DNA of 64,000 nt from Stenotrophomonas sp. ZAC14D1_NAIMI4_1 (GTDB lineage Bacteria > Pseudomonadota > Gammaproteobacteria > Xanthomonadales > Xanthomonadaceae): positions 1,948,407 to 2,012,406 of the forward strand of contig NZ_CP026001.1 of the NCBI RefSeq assembly GCF_003086775.1, given 5' to 3'. The notes beneath the pieces were generated by a model, which was given only the letters and a program-made list of their open reading frames with translations, ran no database searches and was not told where the DNA came from. Shown in pieces: positions 17,294 to 25,307 of this stretch. The stretch's first letter is position 1; the number at the start of each line of letters is the position of its first letter. The position numbers and the translations under genes were made by a program.

Positions 17294-18177
17294 GCCTGCC
17301 CAGCCGCCTGCAGCTGCCGCCGGGTGACTGGGCGTGCCTGCTCGATGGGCTGTGCGCGCGCTTCCCGCGCATCGGCCGCGGGCAGTGGCAGGACCGTTTC
17401 GCCCGGGGCCGGGTGCAGGACGCGCAGGGCAGGGCGCTCGCGCCGGACCAGCCCTGGCAGGTCGGGCTGGACATCGTCTATTTCCGCGAGGTCAGCGACG
17501 AACCGCGCATCCCGTTCAGCGAGCGCATCGTGTACCAGGATGAGCACCTGCTAGTGGCCGACAAGCCGCACCACCTGCCGGTCACGCCCGCAGGCGGCTA
17601 CGTGCGCGAGACCCTGCTGGCGCGGCTGGTGGCGCGCACCGGCAACACGGACCTGGTGCCGCTGCACCGGCTTGACCGGCTCACCGCAGGGCTGGTGCTG
17701 TTCTCGCAGCGGCCCGATTCGCGCGATGCCTACCAGCGGCTGTTCCGCGAACGGCGTATCGACAAGACCTATGAGGCGCTGGCGCCCGCGTTGCCGGGCC
17801 TGCAGTTCCCGCTGGAGCGGCGGAGCCGGATCGTGGCGGGCGAGCCGTTCTTCCGCATGGCCGAGGCACCGGGTGAGCCGAACGCGCGCACCCGGGTGGA
17901 CGTGATCGCGGCCGACGCGGCGATCTGGCATTACCGGCTGCGGCCGGAAACCGGGCGCAAGCACCAGCTGCGCGTGCACATGGCGGCGCTGGGCGCACCG
18001 ATCCTCGGCGATGACCTGTATCCGCACCTACAGCCAGCGGCGGATCCGCTGCGGGCGCCGCCATTGCAGCTGCTGGCGCGGGCCCTGGCGTTCCAGGATC
18101 CGCTGGATGGGCAGCGCCGGGTGTTCAGCAGTGACCGCTCGCTGCAGGCGCCGGACAGCCCGGCCGACGCGGTCTGA
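17290..18177 (+). CDS. RluA-family RNA pseudouridine synthase
   Basis: A 295-residue enzyme that isomerises uridine to pseudouridine in rRNA or tRNA. The catalytic block PLHRLDRLTAGLVLF contains the essential aspartate of HRLDR. It also shows the RKHQLRVHMAALG segment and ILGDDLYP near the C-terminus. The N-terminal 80 residues resemble a reduced S4-like region (GRGQWQDRFARGRV). The target site cannot be assigned from sequence. It is coupled to the small upstream gene, and its stop codon is the first TGA of a 14-bp tandem repeat. Confidence 0.88.
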   Translation: MSLPSRLQLPPGDWACLLDGLCARFPRIGRGQWQDRFARGRVQDAQGRALAPDQPWQVGLDIVYFREVSDEPRIPFSERIVYQDEHLLVADKPHHLPVTPAGGYVRETLLARLVARTGNTDLVPLHRLDRLTAGLVLFSQRPDSRDAYQRLFRERRIDKTYEALAPALPGLQFPLERRSRIVAGEPFFRMAEAPGEPNARTRVDVIAADAAIWHYRLRPETGRKHQLRVHMAALGAPILGDDLYPHLQPAADPLRAPPLQLLARALAFQDPLDGQRRVFSSDRSLQAPDSPADAV

Positions 18178-18244
18178 TCAGCGGGGCCTGATCACTGCGG
18201 ATTGATCACTGCGGATTGATCACTGCGGATTGATCACCGCGGCT
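18175..18244. repeat. Five 14-bp tandem repeats built on TGATCA
   Basis: Units start at 18175, 18189, 18203, 18217 and 18231; three are exactly TGATCACTGCGGAT. TGATCA reads TGA on both strands, and the outer units supply the stop codons of the two convergent flanking genes (stops at 18175-18177 on plus and 18234-18236 on minus). Confidence 0.9.
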
Positions 18245-18722
18245 TGATCCGGGCCAGCCAGCGGTCCAGCTCGGCGGCGAACAGCTGGCGGTCGCGCTGG
18301 CCCAGCGGCGGCGGGCCACCGGTCTGCACGCCCGACCCGCGCAGCTCTTCCATGAAATTGCGCATCGACAGCCGCTCGGCCATGTTGTTGGCGGTGTACA
18401 GCTGGCCGCGCGGGTTCAGGGCGACGGCCTTCTTCTCCAGCACCAGCGCAGCCAGCGGGATGTCCTGGGTGACCACCAGGTCACCGGCGGCGACCCGCTC
18501 GACGATGACACTGTCGGCCACGTCCTGGCCCTGTGGCACCTGGAGGGAGCGCAGCCAGCGCGAGGGCGGTGTGCGGATCCACTGGTTGGCGACCAGGGTC
18601 AGCTCCAGGCCGACCCGCTCGGCGGCGCGGAACAGGATGTCGCGGATGACAACAGGGCAGGCGTCGGCATCGACCCAGATCCTCGGATGCCCGTGTTCAG
18701 CGGGGGTTTCAGCTTCAGTCAT
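18234..18722 (-). CDS. yaiI: YaiI/YqxD family protein (DUF188, UPF0178)
   Basis: A 162-residue protein of the DUF188 family, which has a PIN-like, nuclease-type fold. The N-terminal signature [14 protein letters not shown] carries the conserved acidic pair, and a second conserved stretch reads [14 protein letters not shown]. The C-terminal part contains [20 protein letters not shown]. There is no signal peptide. No activity has been established for the family as far as I know. It converges on the pseudouridine synthase gene, and its last codons lie inside the TGATCA repeat. Confidence 0.9.
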   Translation of the reverse strand: MTEAETPAEHGHPRIWVDADACPVVIRDILFRAAERVGLELTLVANQWIRTPPSRWLRSLQVPQGQDVADSVIVERVAAGDLVVTQDIPLAALVLEKKAVALNPRGQLYTANNMAERLSMRNFMEELRGSGVQTGGPPPLGQRDRQLFAAELDRWLARIKPR

Positions 18723-19026
18723 CTACCCGGTGTAGGGTAGGAAAAACCTGAATGGGGACTCGGGTTTAGCCTCGATCGGCTGCCAGCCCTTGTCACGCCT
18801 AGCCGGGCAGGGGATGCGGCTGAATGTCGGGGCTATCGCTTTTTCCTGAAAACACGCGTATCGTTCGACCCACTGTGTTTGCTAGGGTCACCGTGAATCG
18901 TGGCCTGGTGCAGTTGATCTCACGATCCGCTCATCGATCCGCTTTACCAACGCCTGCAACTCAGTCTCGGCCCCGATACCCGGTGGCTGCGATTTTTTTC
19001 AACATGTGTTTCAGGAGTTAGTAACT
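18723..19026. other. Gene-free 304-bp region holding the cold-shock gene leader
   Basis: I see no ORF or RNA gene. The region should hold the divergent promoters of yaiI and the cold-shock gene and probably a long csp leader. AGGAG precedes the csp ATG by about 9 nt. No convincing -35/-10 pair stood out. Confidence 0.5.
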
Positions 19027-19236
19027 ATGTCTGATCGTCAGACCGGCACTGTCAAGTGGTTCAACGACGCCAAGGGCTTCGGCTTCATCACCCCGGAAAG
19101 CGGCCCGGACCTGTTCGTGCACTTCCGTGCCATCCAGGGCACCGGCTTCAAGACCCTGCAGGAAGGCCAGAAGGTTACCTTCATCGCCGTCCAGGGCCAG
19201 AAGGGTATGCAGGCTGACCAGGTGCAGGCGGTCTAA
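19027..19236 (+). CDS. Cold-shock domain protein
   Basis: A 69-residue single CSD protein that binds single-stranded RNA and DNA. The nucleic-acid-binding motifs RNP1 (KGFGFI, inside [12 protein letters not shown]) and RNP2 (LFVHF) are both present. The start at 19027 follows AGGAGTTAG. A strong terminator lies 27 nt after the stop, so it is a monocistronic unit. The divergent gap upstream leaves room for a long 5' untranslated leader, the usual place for cold-shock control. Which CspA paralogue it is cannot be told from sequence alone. Confidence 0.95.
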   Translation: MSDRQTGTVKWFNDAKGFGFITPESGPDLFVHFRAIQGTGFKTLQEGQKVTFIAVQGQKGMQADQVQAV

Positions 19237-19263
19237 TCCGTCTGCTACCGTTTGGTAGCCAGA

Positions 19264-19296
19264 AACGCCGGAAGCGAAAGCTTCCGGCGTTTTTTT
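19264..19296 (+). terminator. Intrinsic terminator of the cold-shock gene
   Basis: A perfect 12-bp stem AACGCCGGAAGC / GCTTCCGGCGTT with a GAAA tetraloop and a run of T residues. Confidence 0.95.
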
Positions 19297-19356
19297 ATGC
19301 GCGCGATGCATGCACCCCCGCGCGGTACGATGCGCGCTTCCCCTAGGAGCCCACCC

Positions 19357-20046
19357 ATGCGCATCGTCCACCACCTGGAAAACTCCCGTTCGCTGCGCGT
19401 GCTGTGGATGCTGGAGGAGCTGGGGCTGGACTACGAGCTGCGGCGCTACCCGCGCGATCCGAAGACGCTGCTGGCGCCGCCGGAGCTGCGCCAGGTCCAC
19501 CCGCTCGGCAAATCGCCGGTGCTGCAGGATGGCGATCTGGTGCTGGCCGAGTCCGGGGCGATCCTCGATTACCTCGTCGACCGCTACGACACCGGGCGGC
19601 AGTTCTCGCCGTCGCCGGTACCGGCCGACGGTGCCGAGCGCATCGACTACCGCTACTGGCTGCATTACGCCGAAGGTTCGGCGATGCCGCCGCTGCTGCT
19701 GACCCTGGTGATCGGCCGCATCCGCAGCGCGCCGATGCCGTTCTTCGCCCGGCCGATTGCCCGCGGCATTGCCGACAAGGCCGAGCGCAGCTTCATTGGT
19801 CCGCAGCGTCGCCTGCACCTGGATTGGATGGAGCGGAGGCTGGCCGAAAGCCCCTGGTTTGCCGGTGATCGCTTCACCGCGGCCGACATCCAGATGAGTT
19901 TCCCGATCCAGGCGGCTGCGGCCCGTGGCGGTGGCCTGGACGACAAGCCGGCCCTGCGCAGCTTCCTTGCGCGCATCGGCGAGCGCCCGGCCTACCGGCG
20001 CGCCGAGGCGCACGGCGGCGCCCTGCAGGCCCTGCGCGGCGATTGA
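19357..20046 (+). CDS. Glutathione S-transferase family protein
   Basis: A 229-residue cytosolic GST. The N-terminal thioredoxin-like domain (1-80) has the active-site region NSRSLRVLWMLEELGL and the cis-proline motif GKSPVL followed by ESGAILDYL. The C-terminal all-helical domain has the hydrophobic-staple region FTAADIQMSFP. The start at 19357 follows AGGAG. selO begins 31 nt downstream and may be co-transcribed, which would put two redox or stress functions together. The substrate is unknown. Confidence 0.93.
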   Translation: MRIVHHLENSRSLRVLWMLEELGLDYELRRYPRDPKTLLAPPELRQVHPLGKSPVLQDGDLVLAESGAILDYLVDRYDTGRQFSPSPVPADGAERIDYRYWLHYAEGSAMPPLLLTLVIGRIRSAPMPFFARPIARGIADKAERSFIGPQRRLHLDWMERRLAESPWFAGDRFTAADIQMSFPIQAAAARGGGLDDKPALRSFLARIGERPAYRRAEAHGGALQALRGD

Positions 20047-20077
20047 GGAGCGGCCCTGCCGCCCCCATCCTGCAGGG

Positions 20078-21643
20078 ATGGATACCAGCGCCCCCCGTTT
20101 CGACAACCGCCTGCTGAGCGCCCTGCCGGGCGACCCCGAGAGCGGCCCGCGCCGCCGCGAAGTGCGCGGCGCCGCATGGTCATCGGTGATGCCGACCCCC
20201 GTGGCCGCCCCCACGTTGCTGGCCTGGTCGCCGGACGTGGCCGCGCTGCTGGGCCTGGAAGCGGCAGACGTGGAAGGCGAGGACTTCGCCCAGGTATTTG
20301 GCGGCAACGCGCTGTACGCAGGCATGCAGCCATGGGCAGCCAACTACGGTGGCCACCAGTTCGGCCATTGGGCGGGCCAGCTGGGCGATGGCCGGGCGAT
20401 TTCGCTGGGTGAACTGGTGGCGGCCGATGGCCGGCACTGGGAGCTGCAGCTGAAGGGCGCCGGGCCGACCCCGTACTCGCGCGGCGCCGATGGCCGTGCC
20501 GTGCTGCGCTCGTCCATCCGCGAGTTCCTGTGCAGCGAAGCGATGCATCACCTGGGCGTGCCGACCACGCGCGCCTTGTCGCTGGTCGGCACGGGCGAAG
20601 ACGTGGTGCGCGACATGTTCTACGACGGCCACCCGCGCGCCGAGCCGGGCGCCATCGTCTGCCGTGTCGCGCCGTCGTTCATCCGCTTCGGCACCTTCGA
20701 ACTGCCGGCATCCCGCGGCGAGACCGCGCTGCTGAAGCAGCTGGCCGAGGCCTGCATCGCCCGCGACTTCCCCGAGCTGCAGGGCGAGGGCGAGGCGTTG
20801 TACGGCGACTGGTTCGCGCAGATCGCCGTGCGCACCGCCGAGCTGATGGCGCACTGGATGCGGGTCGGTTTCGTGCACGGAGTGATGAACACCGACAACC
20901 TGTCCGTGCTGGGCCTGACCATCGACTACGGCCCGTACGGCTGGGTGGAGGATTACGCCCCGGACTGGACGCCCAACACCACCGACGCCCAGGGCCGCCG
21001 CTACCGCTTCGGCACCCAGCCACAGGTGGCGTACTGGAACCTCAACCGGCTTGCGCAGGCACTGTCGCCGCTGTTCGCCGACGTGCAGCCGCTGCAGGCC
21101 GGTCTGGCCGCGTTCCAGTCCACCTTCGTCGCCTGCACGCGGCGCGATGCCGCCGCCAAGCTGGGGCTGGCCGCCGCCGATGACGAAGACCTGCAGCTCT
21201 ACCTGCGCTGGCAGCAGTTGCTGCAGGACGGCGGCATGGACATGACGTTGGCCTGGCGCGCGTTGATGCGCGTGGACGCGGAGGCACCGGATGCGGGTGT
21301 GCTCGAAGCGGTGTACTACGACGAAGCACGCCGGCAGGCGGTGCAGGCGCCGCTGCAGCAGTGGTTGCAGGACTACGCCGCGCGGCTGCGTGTCGATCCG
21401 CTGGCGGCCGATGCGCGCCTGGCGAAGATGGCGGCGGCCAATCCGCTGTACGTGCTGCGCAACTGGTTGGCGCAGGAAGCGATCGACCGGGCGGAGCAGG
21501 GCGACCTGGGGGGCGTACACGCGCTGCAGGATGTGCTGCGTGACCCGTACACGGAACGCCCGGGGCTGGAGCACTATGCCGGGAAGCGGCCGGCGTGGGC
21601 GGATGACCGCGCAGGCTGCTCGATGCTGTCCTGCAGTTCGTAG
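20078..21643 (+). CDS. selO: Protein adenylyltransferase SelO (YdiU)
   Basis: A 521-residue pseudokinase-fold enzyme that AMPylates protein hydroxyl groups and is linked in E. coli to redox homeostasis and glutathionylation. The conserved blocks GGHQFGHWAGQLGDGRAI and LKGAGPTPYSRGADGRAV and the catalytic-loop equivalent FVHGVMNTDN are present. The protein ends in CSMLSCSS, with cysteine at the place used for selenocysteine in eukaryotic SelO. The start at 20078 is close to the end of the GST gene. A repeat block begins right after the stop. Confidence 0.94.
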   Translation: MDTSAPRFDNRLLSALPGDPESGPRRREVRGAAWSSVMPTPVAAPTLLAWSPDVAALLGLEAADVEGEDFAQVFGGNALYAGMQPWAANYGGHQFGHWAGQLGDGRAISLGELVAADGRHWELQLKGAGPTPYSRGADGRAVLRSSIREFLCSEAMHHLGVPTTRALSLVGTGEDVVRDMFYDGHPRAEPGAIVCRVAPSFIRFGTFELPASRGETALLKQLAEACIARDFPELQGEGEALYGDWFAQIAVRTAELMAHWMRVGFVHGVMNTDNLSVLGLTIDYGPYGWVEDYAPDWTPNTTDAQGRRYRFGTQPQVAYWNLNRLAQALSPLFADVQPLQAGLAAFQSTFVACTRRDAAAKLGLAAADDEDLQLYLRWQQLLQDGGMDMTLAWRALMRVDAEAPDAGVLEAVYYDEARRQAVQAPLQQWLQDYAARLRVDPLAADARLAKMAAANPLYVLRNWLAQEAIDRAEQGDLGGVHALQDVLRDPYTERPGLEHYAGKRPAWADDRAGCSMLSCSS

Positions 21644-21655
21644 GGGGTTTCTTCT

Positions 21656-21816
21656 GCAGGGCTTGCAGCCCTGCACCTGCCGAAGCAACAGCAAAAGCGT
21701 GCTATCCGTGGGATGGCGGGGTGGGTCCGGTTGAGGGGGACGCCGTAAACCCATCCATGGGGGCTTGGTCGCGGCATCCATGCCGCTCACACCCCCTCAA
21801 CCGGACCCACCCCGCC
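21656..21816 (-). repeat. Structured composite repeat, copy B (inverted)
   Basis: Read on the minus strand it shows the same order as copy A: a perfect 25-bp stem (21715-21739 with 21792-21816), a 52-nt interior, degenerate TTGCTG/TTGCTT hexamers, then a GCAGGGCT palindrome (21656-21674). The inner hairpin reads GCGGCAT-GG-ATGCCGC, a compensatory change relative to copies A and C. Confidence 0.8.
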
Positions 21817-21877
21817 TTCGACAGTTTTCTGCGGTCTGTTGGAACCTGCTGCTGTTGGTGCCAGCTGCTGTTGGTGG

Positions 21878-21991
21878 GTGCCGACCGTTGGTCGGCACGG
21901 GGTCGGATATCCCGGCATTACGAGTAGATCCACGCCATGCGTGGATGAATTCATTCGATATCTGACAGATGTGCCGACCAACGGTCGGCAC
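21878..21991. repeat. Three SMAG-type palindromes between composite repeats B and C
   Basis: Units at 21878-21898 and 21971-21991 (GTGCCGACC / GGTCGGCAC arms, differing GTT/AAC centres) flank a GTAG-headed unit at 21924-21946. 21924-21991 is the near-exact reverse complement of 11066-11132. Confidence 0.8.
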
Positions 21992-22019
21992 CCACCAACA
22001 GCCGCGTGAACCTGTCAGA

Positions 22020-22206
22020 GGCGGGGCGGTGTGGGTGGGCAGGACCGTTGGCGCCATGGATGGCGCCATCGAGCCCCCATGGACGGGTTTACGGCGTGTC
22101 CTGCCCACCCACACCGTCCCGCCCAGCCAGCAGAAAGCCAGAGCCGCTCTGGCCTTTGACGTTGACGTTGCCCTGGCTCGAAGCAGGTGCAGGGCGGCAG
22201 CCCTGC
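22020..22206 (+). repeat. Structured composite repeat, copy C
   Basis: A 26-bp stem (22020-22045 with 22098-22123) whose sequence is unlike the stem of copies A and B but is again self-complementary with one wobble. It encloses a 52-nt interior nearly identical to copy A from its inner hairpin onward. Two TTGACG hexamers (22156-22167) and a GCAGGGC-GGCA-GCCCTGC palindrome (22189-22206) follow. Confidence 0.8.
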
Positions 22207-22243
22207 CAACACCCCCACCTACAACGATGGTATTACCTATTCA

Positions 22244-22300
22244 GTGCGATATTCGCACGCGCAGTCGATTACCGCACTTGAATGGTGCAGTGCGATAAAC
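22244..22300. promoter_or_regulatory. PcaR/PcaU-type operator cluster upstream of quiC
   Basis: GTGCGATATTCGCAC (22244-22258) matches 13 of 15 positions of the PcaR/PcaU consensus GTTCGATAATCGCAC as I recall it. An inverted half-site (CGATTACCGCAC, 22266-22277) and a direct half-site (GTGCGATAAAC, 22290-22300) follow. A palindrome plus an extra repeat resembles the three-repeat PcaU operator of Acinetobacter. Confidence 0.65.
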
Positions 22301-22436
22301 CTAATTTCACTCCCACAGTTTCACAGCAGTCCAAGCGATCCACCCCTGGCGGGGCGAGGGCAGCAGCCGGTCCGGTGCTGAAGCCAGGTGCAGGGGAAGA
22401 CCGCCGGATTTCCCTTCATCTGTGCGGAGTGATCGC

Positions 22437-23948
22437 ATGCGCCGTCGTCTGTCCGTTGTTTCCCTGTCCCTGCTTGCCGTGCTCCCGTCGCTGGCGCTGG
22501 CTTACCAGGCCGAACCGCCGCGCGAAGACCTGCAGGTCCTGCGCGTGGACCGCTACGCCGACGACGCCAATGCCGGCTCGCTGCGCTGGGCCATCACCAC
22601 CGCCAACGCCGCACCGGGCCGCTATCGCATCGAGATCGACGCCGTCGGCACCGCACCCTACGTGATCAAGCCGGCCGCGCCGCTGCCGGAAATCAAGGGT
22701 CCGGTGCAGATCATCGGCACGCCGTGGGCGCGCGATGGCCAGTACGTCGCCATTGATGGTTCGGCCTACGTCACCGGCACCGGTACCGATGCCTGCCCGG
22801 GCGCCGAGCCGGGCCAGTCCGGCACCAACGTGCGCACCACCACGCTGCCGGGCCTGGTCCTGCGCGATACCCAGGGCGTGGAACTGGCCGGCCTGGAGAT
22901 CCGCAACTTCTGCATCGGCGTGCTGGTCAACCGCGCCAGCCACAACGAGATCCATGACAACCGCATCGTCGCCAACAAGGGCGGCGCCGGCATCATGCTC
23001 ACCGGCGACGACGGCAAGGGCCAGTCCACCGCCACCACCACCGTGCACAACCGCATCGTGCGCAATGCGTTCCTCGACAACGGCGACGGCCTGGAGCTGA
23101 CCCGCGGCGCGGCCTGGAACCTGGTGGCCGACAACCTGTTCCAGTCCACCCGGGCCAACCCGGAACCTTCGCAGGGCATCGAGATCCTGTGGGGCAACGA
23201 CAACAGCGTGGTCCACAACCGCTTCGTCGATTACTCCGATGGCCTGCAGATCAACTGGGGCAACCGCAACTACATCGCGGCCAACACCTTCACCGGCAAT
23301 TCGCTGGGCCTGAGCATCACCGGCAGCGGCAACGTGGTCGATGGCAACACCATCACCGGCAATGGCATCGGCATCGGCGTGCGCCCGCAGCCGATCAGTG
23401 CGCCGAACCGCTTCACCGCCAACCGCATCTTCGGCAACGGCCTGCCGATCGAGCGCTGCGAAGCCGGCGGCGCCTGCGTGAAGGGCCAGCCGCGCGGCGC
23501 CATCGTGTTCGGCGTGCCCGGCCTGGAACACGCCAGCTTCGTCGGCTCGCGTGGCCGTGGCGTCGACAACGATCCGTCCAAGCGCGCACGCATCTGCACC
23601 GCTGCCGGCCAGGCCGATTGCCAGCCGCAGCCGAACCTGGGCCAGGCAGCGCCGCAGCTGACCGCCGTGCAGGGCAAGGGCGCGCAGCGCCAGCTGACCG
23701 GCCGTTTCCAGGGCGTGCCCGACAGCCGCTACCAGGTGGAAGTGTTCGGCAACCGCGCAGCCAGCGGCAGCGAGGCCGAGCTGGTGCTGGGCAGCGTCGA
23801 GGCCCGCACCGATGCGCAGGGGCAGGGCAGCTTCACCTTCGCGCTCGGTGCCGGGGCAGATGCTGCCGCTGCCGGCAGCCTGACCGCCACCGTCACCTCG
23901 GCGCAGGGCGCCACCTCCCCCCTGAGCGCGCCGCTGTCGCTGCGCTGA
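22437..23948 (+). CDS. quiC: Exported beta-helix protein, probable periplasmic 3-dehydroshikimate dehydratase QuiC
   Basis: A 503-residue protein with a signal peptide (MRRRLSVVSLSLLAVLPSLALA). It then shows a right-handed parallel beta-helix of the pectin-lyase type: repeated N-x-I/V turns such as NEIHDNRIVANKGGAGIML and NYIAANTFTGNSLGLSI. The Acinetobacter QuiC dehydratase, which converts 3-dehydroshikimate to protocatechuate in the periplasm, is to my knowledge also of this fold. The assignment rests on that and on position as first gene of a run with an OprB-like porin, a dehydroquinase and a PcaK-like transporter. The start at 22437 follows GGAG; a GTG at 22422 is in frame but poorer. 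It could otherwise be an unrelated beta-helix enzyme. Confidence 0.75.
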   Translation: MRRRLSVVSLSLLAVLPSLALAYQAEPPREDLQVLRVDRYADDANAGSLRWAITTANAAPGRYRIEIDAVGTAPYVIKPAAPLPEIKGPVQIIGTPWARDGQYVAIDGSAYVTGTGTDACPGAEPGQSGTNVRTTTLPGLVLRDTQGVELAGLEIRNFCIGVLVNRASHNEIHDNRIVANKGGAGIMLTGDDGKGQSTATTTVHNRIVRNAFLDNGDGLELTRGAAWNLVADNLFQSTRANPEPSQGIEILWGNDNSVVHNRFVDYSDGLQINWGNRNYIAANTFTGNSLGLSITGSGNVVDGNTITGNGIGIGVRPQPISAPNRFTANRIFGNGLPIERCEAGGACVKGQPRGAIVFGVPGLEHASFVGSRGRGVDNDPSKRARICTAAGQADCQPQPNLGQAAPQLTAVQGKGAQRQLTGRFQGVPDSRYQVEVFGNRAASGSEAELVLGSVEARTDAQGQGSFTFALGAGADAAAAGSLTATVTSAQGATSPLSAPLSLR

Positions 23949-23970
23949 TCACCTCCACGAGACCGCGACC

Positions 23971-25272
23971 ATGAATCCTGCGAAATCCCCTTCACTGGGC
24001 CTGTCCCTGGGCATCCTCGCCACTGCGCTGCTGCCGGCCCTGGCCAGCGCGCAGTCCAGCAACCGCTACGACGGCAAGACCCTCACCGGCGACTGGGGCG
24101 GTACCCGCACCGACCTGTACGAGCGCGGCATCGCGTTCCGCGGTGACTACGTGGGCGAAGCGATGGGCGTGGTGGACGGTGGCTACGGTGAAACCGGTGC
24201 GCGCTACGCGCAGCAGGTGCGCGTGGGCATGGACCTGGACATGGGCAAGCTGGCCGGCTGGGACGGCGGTGCGTTCCACTTCACCCTCAACGACCGTCGC
24301 GGCCGCAGCACCTCGGTGGACTTCGTCGGCAACCGCTTCCCGATCCAGGAAGCGTACGGCGGGCAGTACACGCGGCTGACCGAACTGAGCTACGACCAGA
24401 CCTTCAACGCGGGCCAGTCGTATTACAAGCTGGGCTACTACGCGATGGGCAACCAGTTCGGCCTGCACAGCCTGCTGACCCACTTCGTCAACGCGGCCTT
24501 CTGCGCGCACCCGCTGGCGATGTCCGGCAACAGCGGCTGGTACAACTACCCGATGGCACGCTGGGGCGGCGAGTTCGCGCAGCAGATCAGCCCGGCGGTG
24601 AACGTGCGCACCGGCTGGTTCCAGGTCAATCCGAACCTCGGCGGCAACATCGAGCGCAATGCGTTCCGTCCGTTCGTCTCGGGCACCACCGGTTCGCTGT
24701 TCCCGGTGGAAGTGACCTGGACCCCGGCCAAGGGCAGCCGCTACGCCGGCGTCTACAAGTTCGGCGGTTACTACGACACCTCGCGCGTGGGCAAGCGCGG
24801 CCTGGATACCTCGCCGACCACCGGCCGCCACGGCGCCTACGTGCTGGCCGAGCAGCGCCTGACCCAGGAGTCGGCCGACCCGAGCCGCGGCCTGACCGCG
24901 TTCGCGCAGTACATGGTGTCCGACACCGATACCGCGCAGATCAAGCGCTGGTATGCGCTGGGCGGCGTCTACCAGGGCATCGGCTCGCGCGCGCAGGACA
25001 GCATCGCGCTGGGCTACGTGGGCGCCGACATCAACGACCGCCTGGTCGATGCGCGCCGGGCCACGCTGATGGCCGGGGGCGTGCCCACCGATTCGCCGCT
25101 GTACAACCTCAGCCAGGCCGAGGAGCTGTTCGAACTGTCCTACAGCTTCCAGGTGAACCCGTGGCTGATGATCCGCCCGGACGTGCAGTACATCATCAAC
25201 CCCGGCACCTTCAATTACAGCGGTACCGACAACGCCTGGGCCGTCGGTGTCCAGGCCAAGGTGACCTTCTGA
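23971..25272 (+). CDS. quiX: OprB-like outer-membrane porin QuiX
   Basis: A 433-residue beta-barrel porin with a signal peptide cleaved after about residue 27 (LPALASAQ). It has the carbohydrate-selective porin hallmark LTGDWGGTRTDL near the mature N-terminus and a C-terminal aromatic (KVTF), the outer-membrane insertion signal. It sits 22 nt after quiC and 35 nt before quiB. In Acinetobacter the matching gene quiX lies in the quinate operon. The likely role is diffusion of quinate, shikimate or related acids into the periplasm. Uptake specificity is inferred from context. Confidence 0.85.
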   Translation: MNPAKSPSLGLSLGILATALLPALASAQSSNRYDGKTLTGDWGGTRTDLYERGIAFRGDYVGEAMGVVDGGYGETGARYAQQVRVGMDLDMGKLAGWDGGAFHFTLNDRRGRSTSVDFVGNRFPIQEAYGGQYTRLTELSYDQTFNAGQSYYKLGYYAMGNQFGLHSLLTHFVNAAFCAHPLAMSGNSGWYNYPMARWGGEFAQQISPAVNVRTGWFQVNPNLGGNIERNAFRPFVSGTTGSLFPVEVTWTPAKGSRYAGVYKFGGYYDTSRVGKRGLDTSPTTGRHGAYVLAEQRLTQESADPSRGLTAFAQYMVSDTDTAQIKRWYALGGVYQGIGSRAQDSIALGYVGADINDRLVDARRATLMAGGVPTDSPLYNLSQAEELFELSYSFQVNPWLMIRPDVQYIINPGTFNYSGTDNAWAVGVQAKVTF

Positions 25273-25307
25273 TGGCCGCGCGCTCCCTCCACGCTCTGGT
25301 GACTGCC

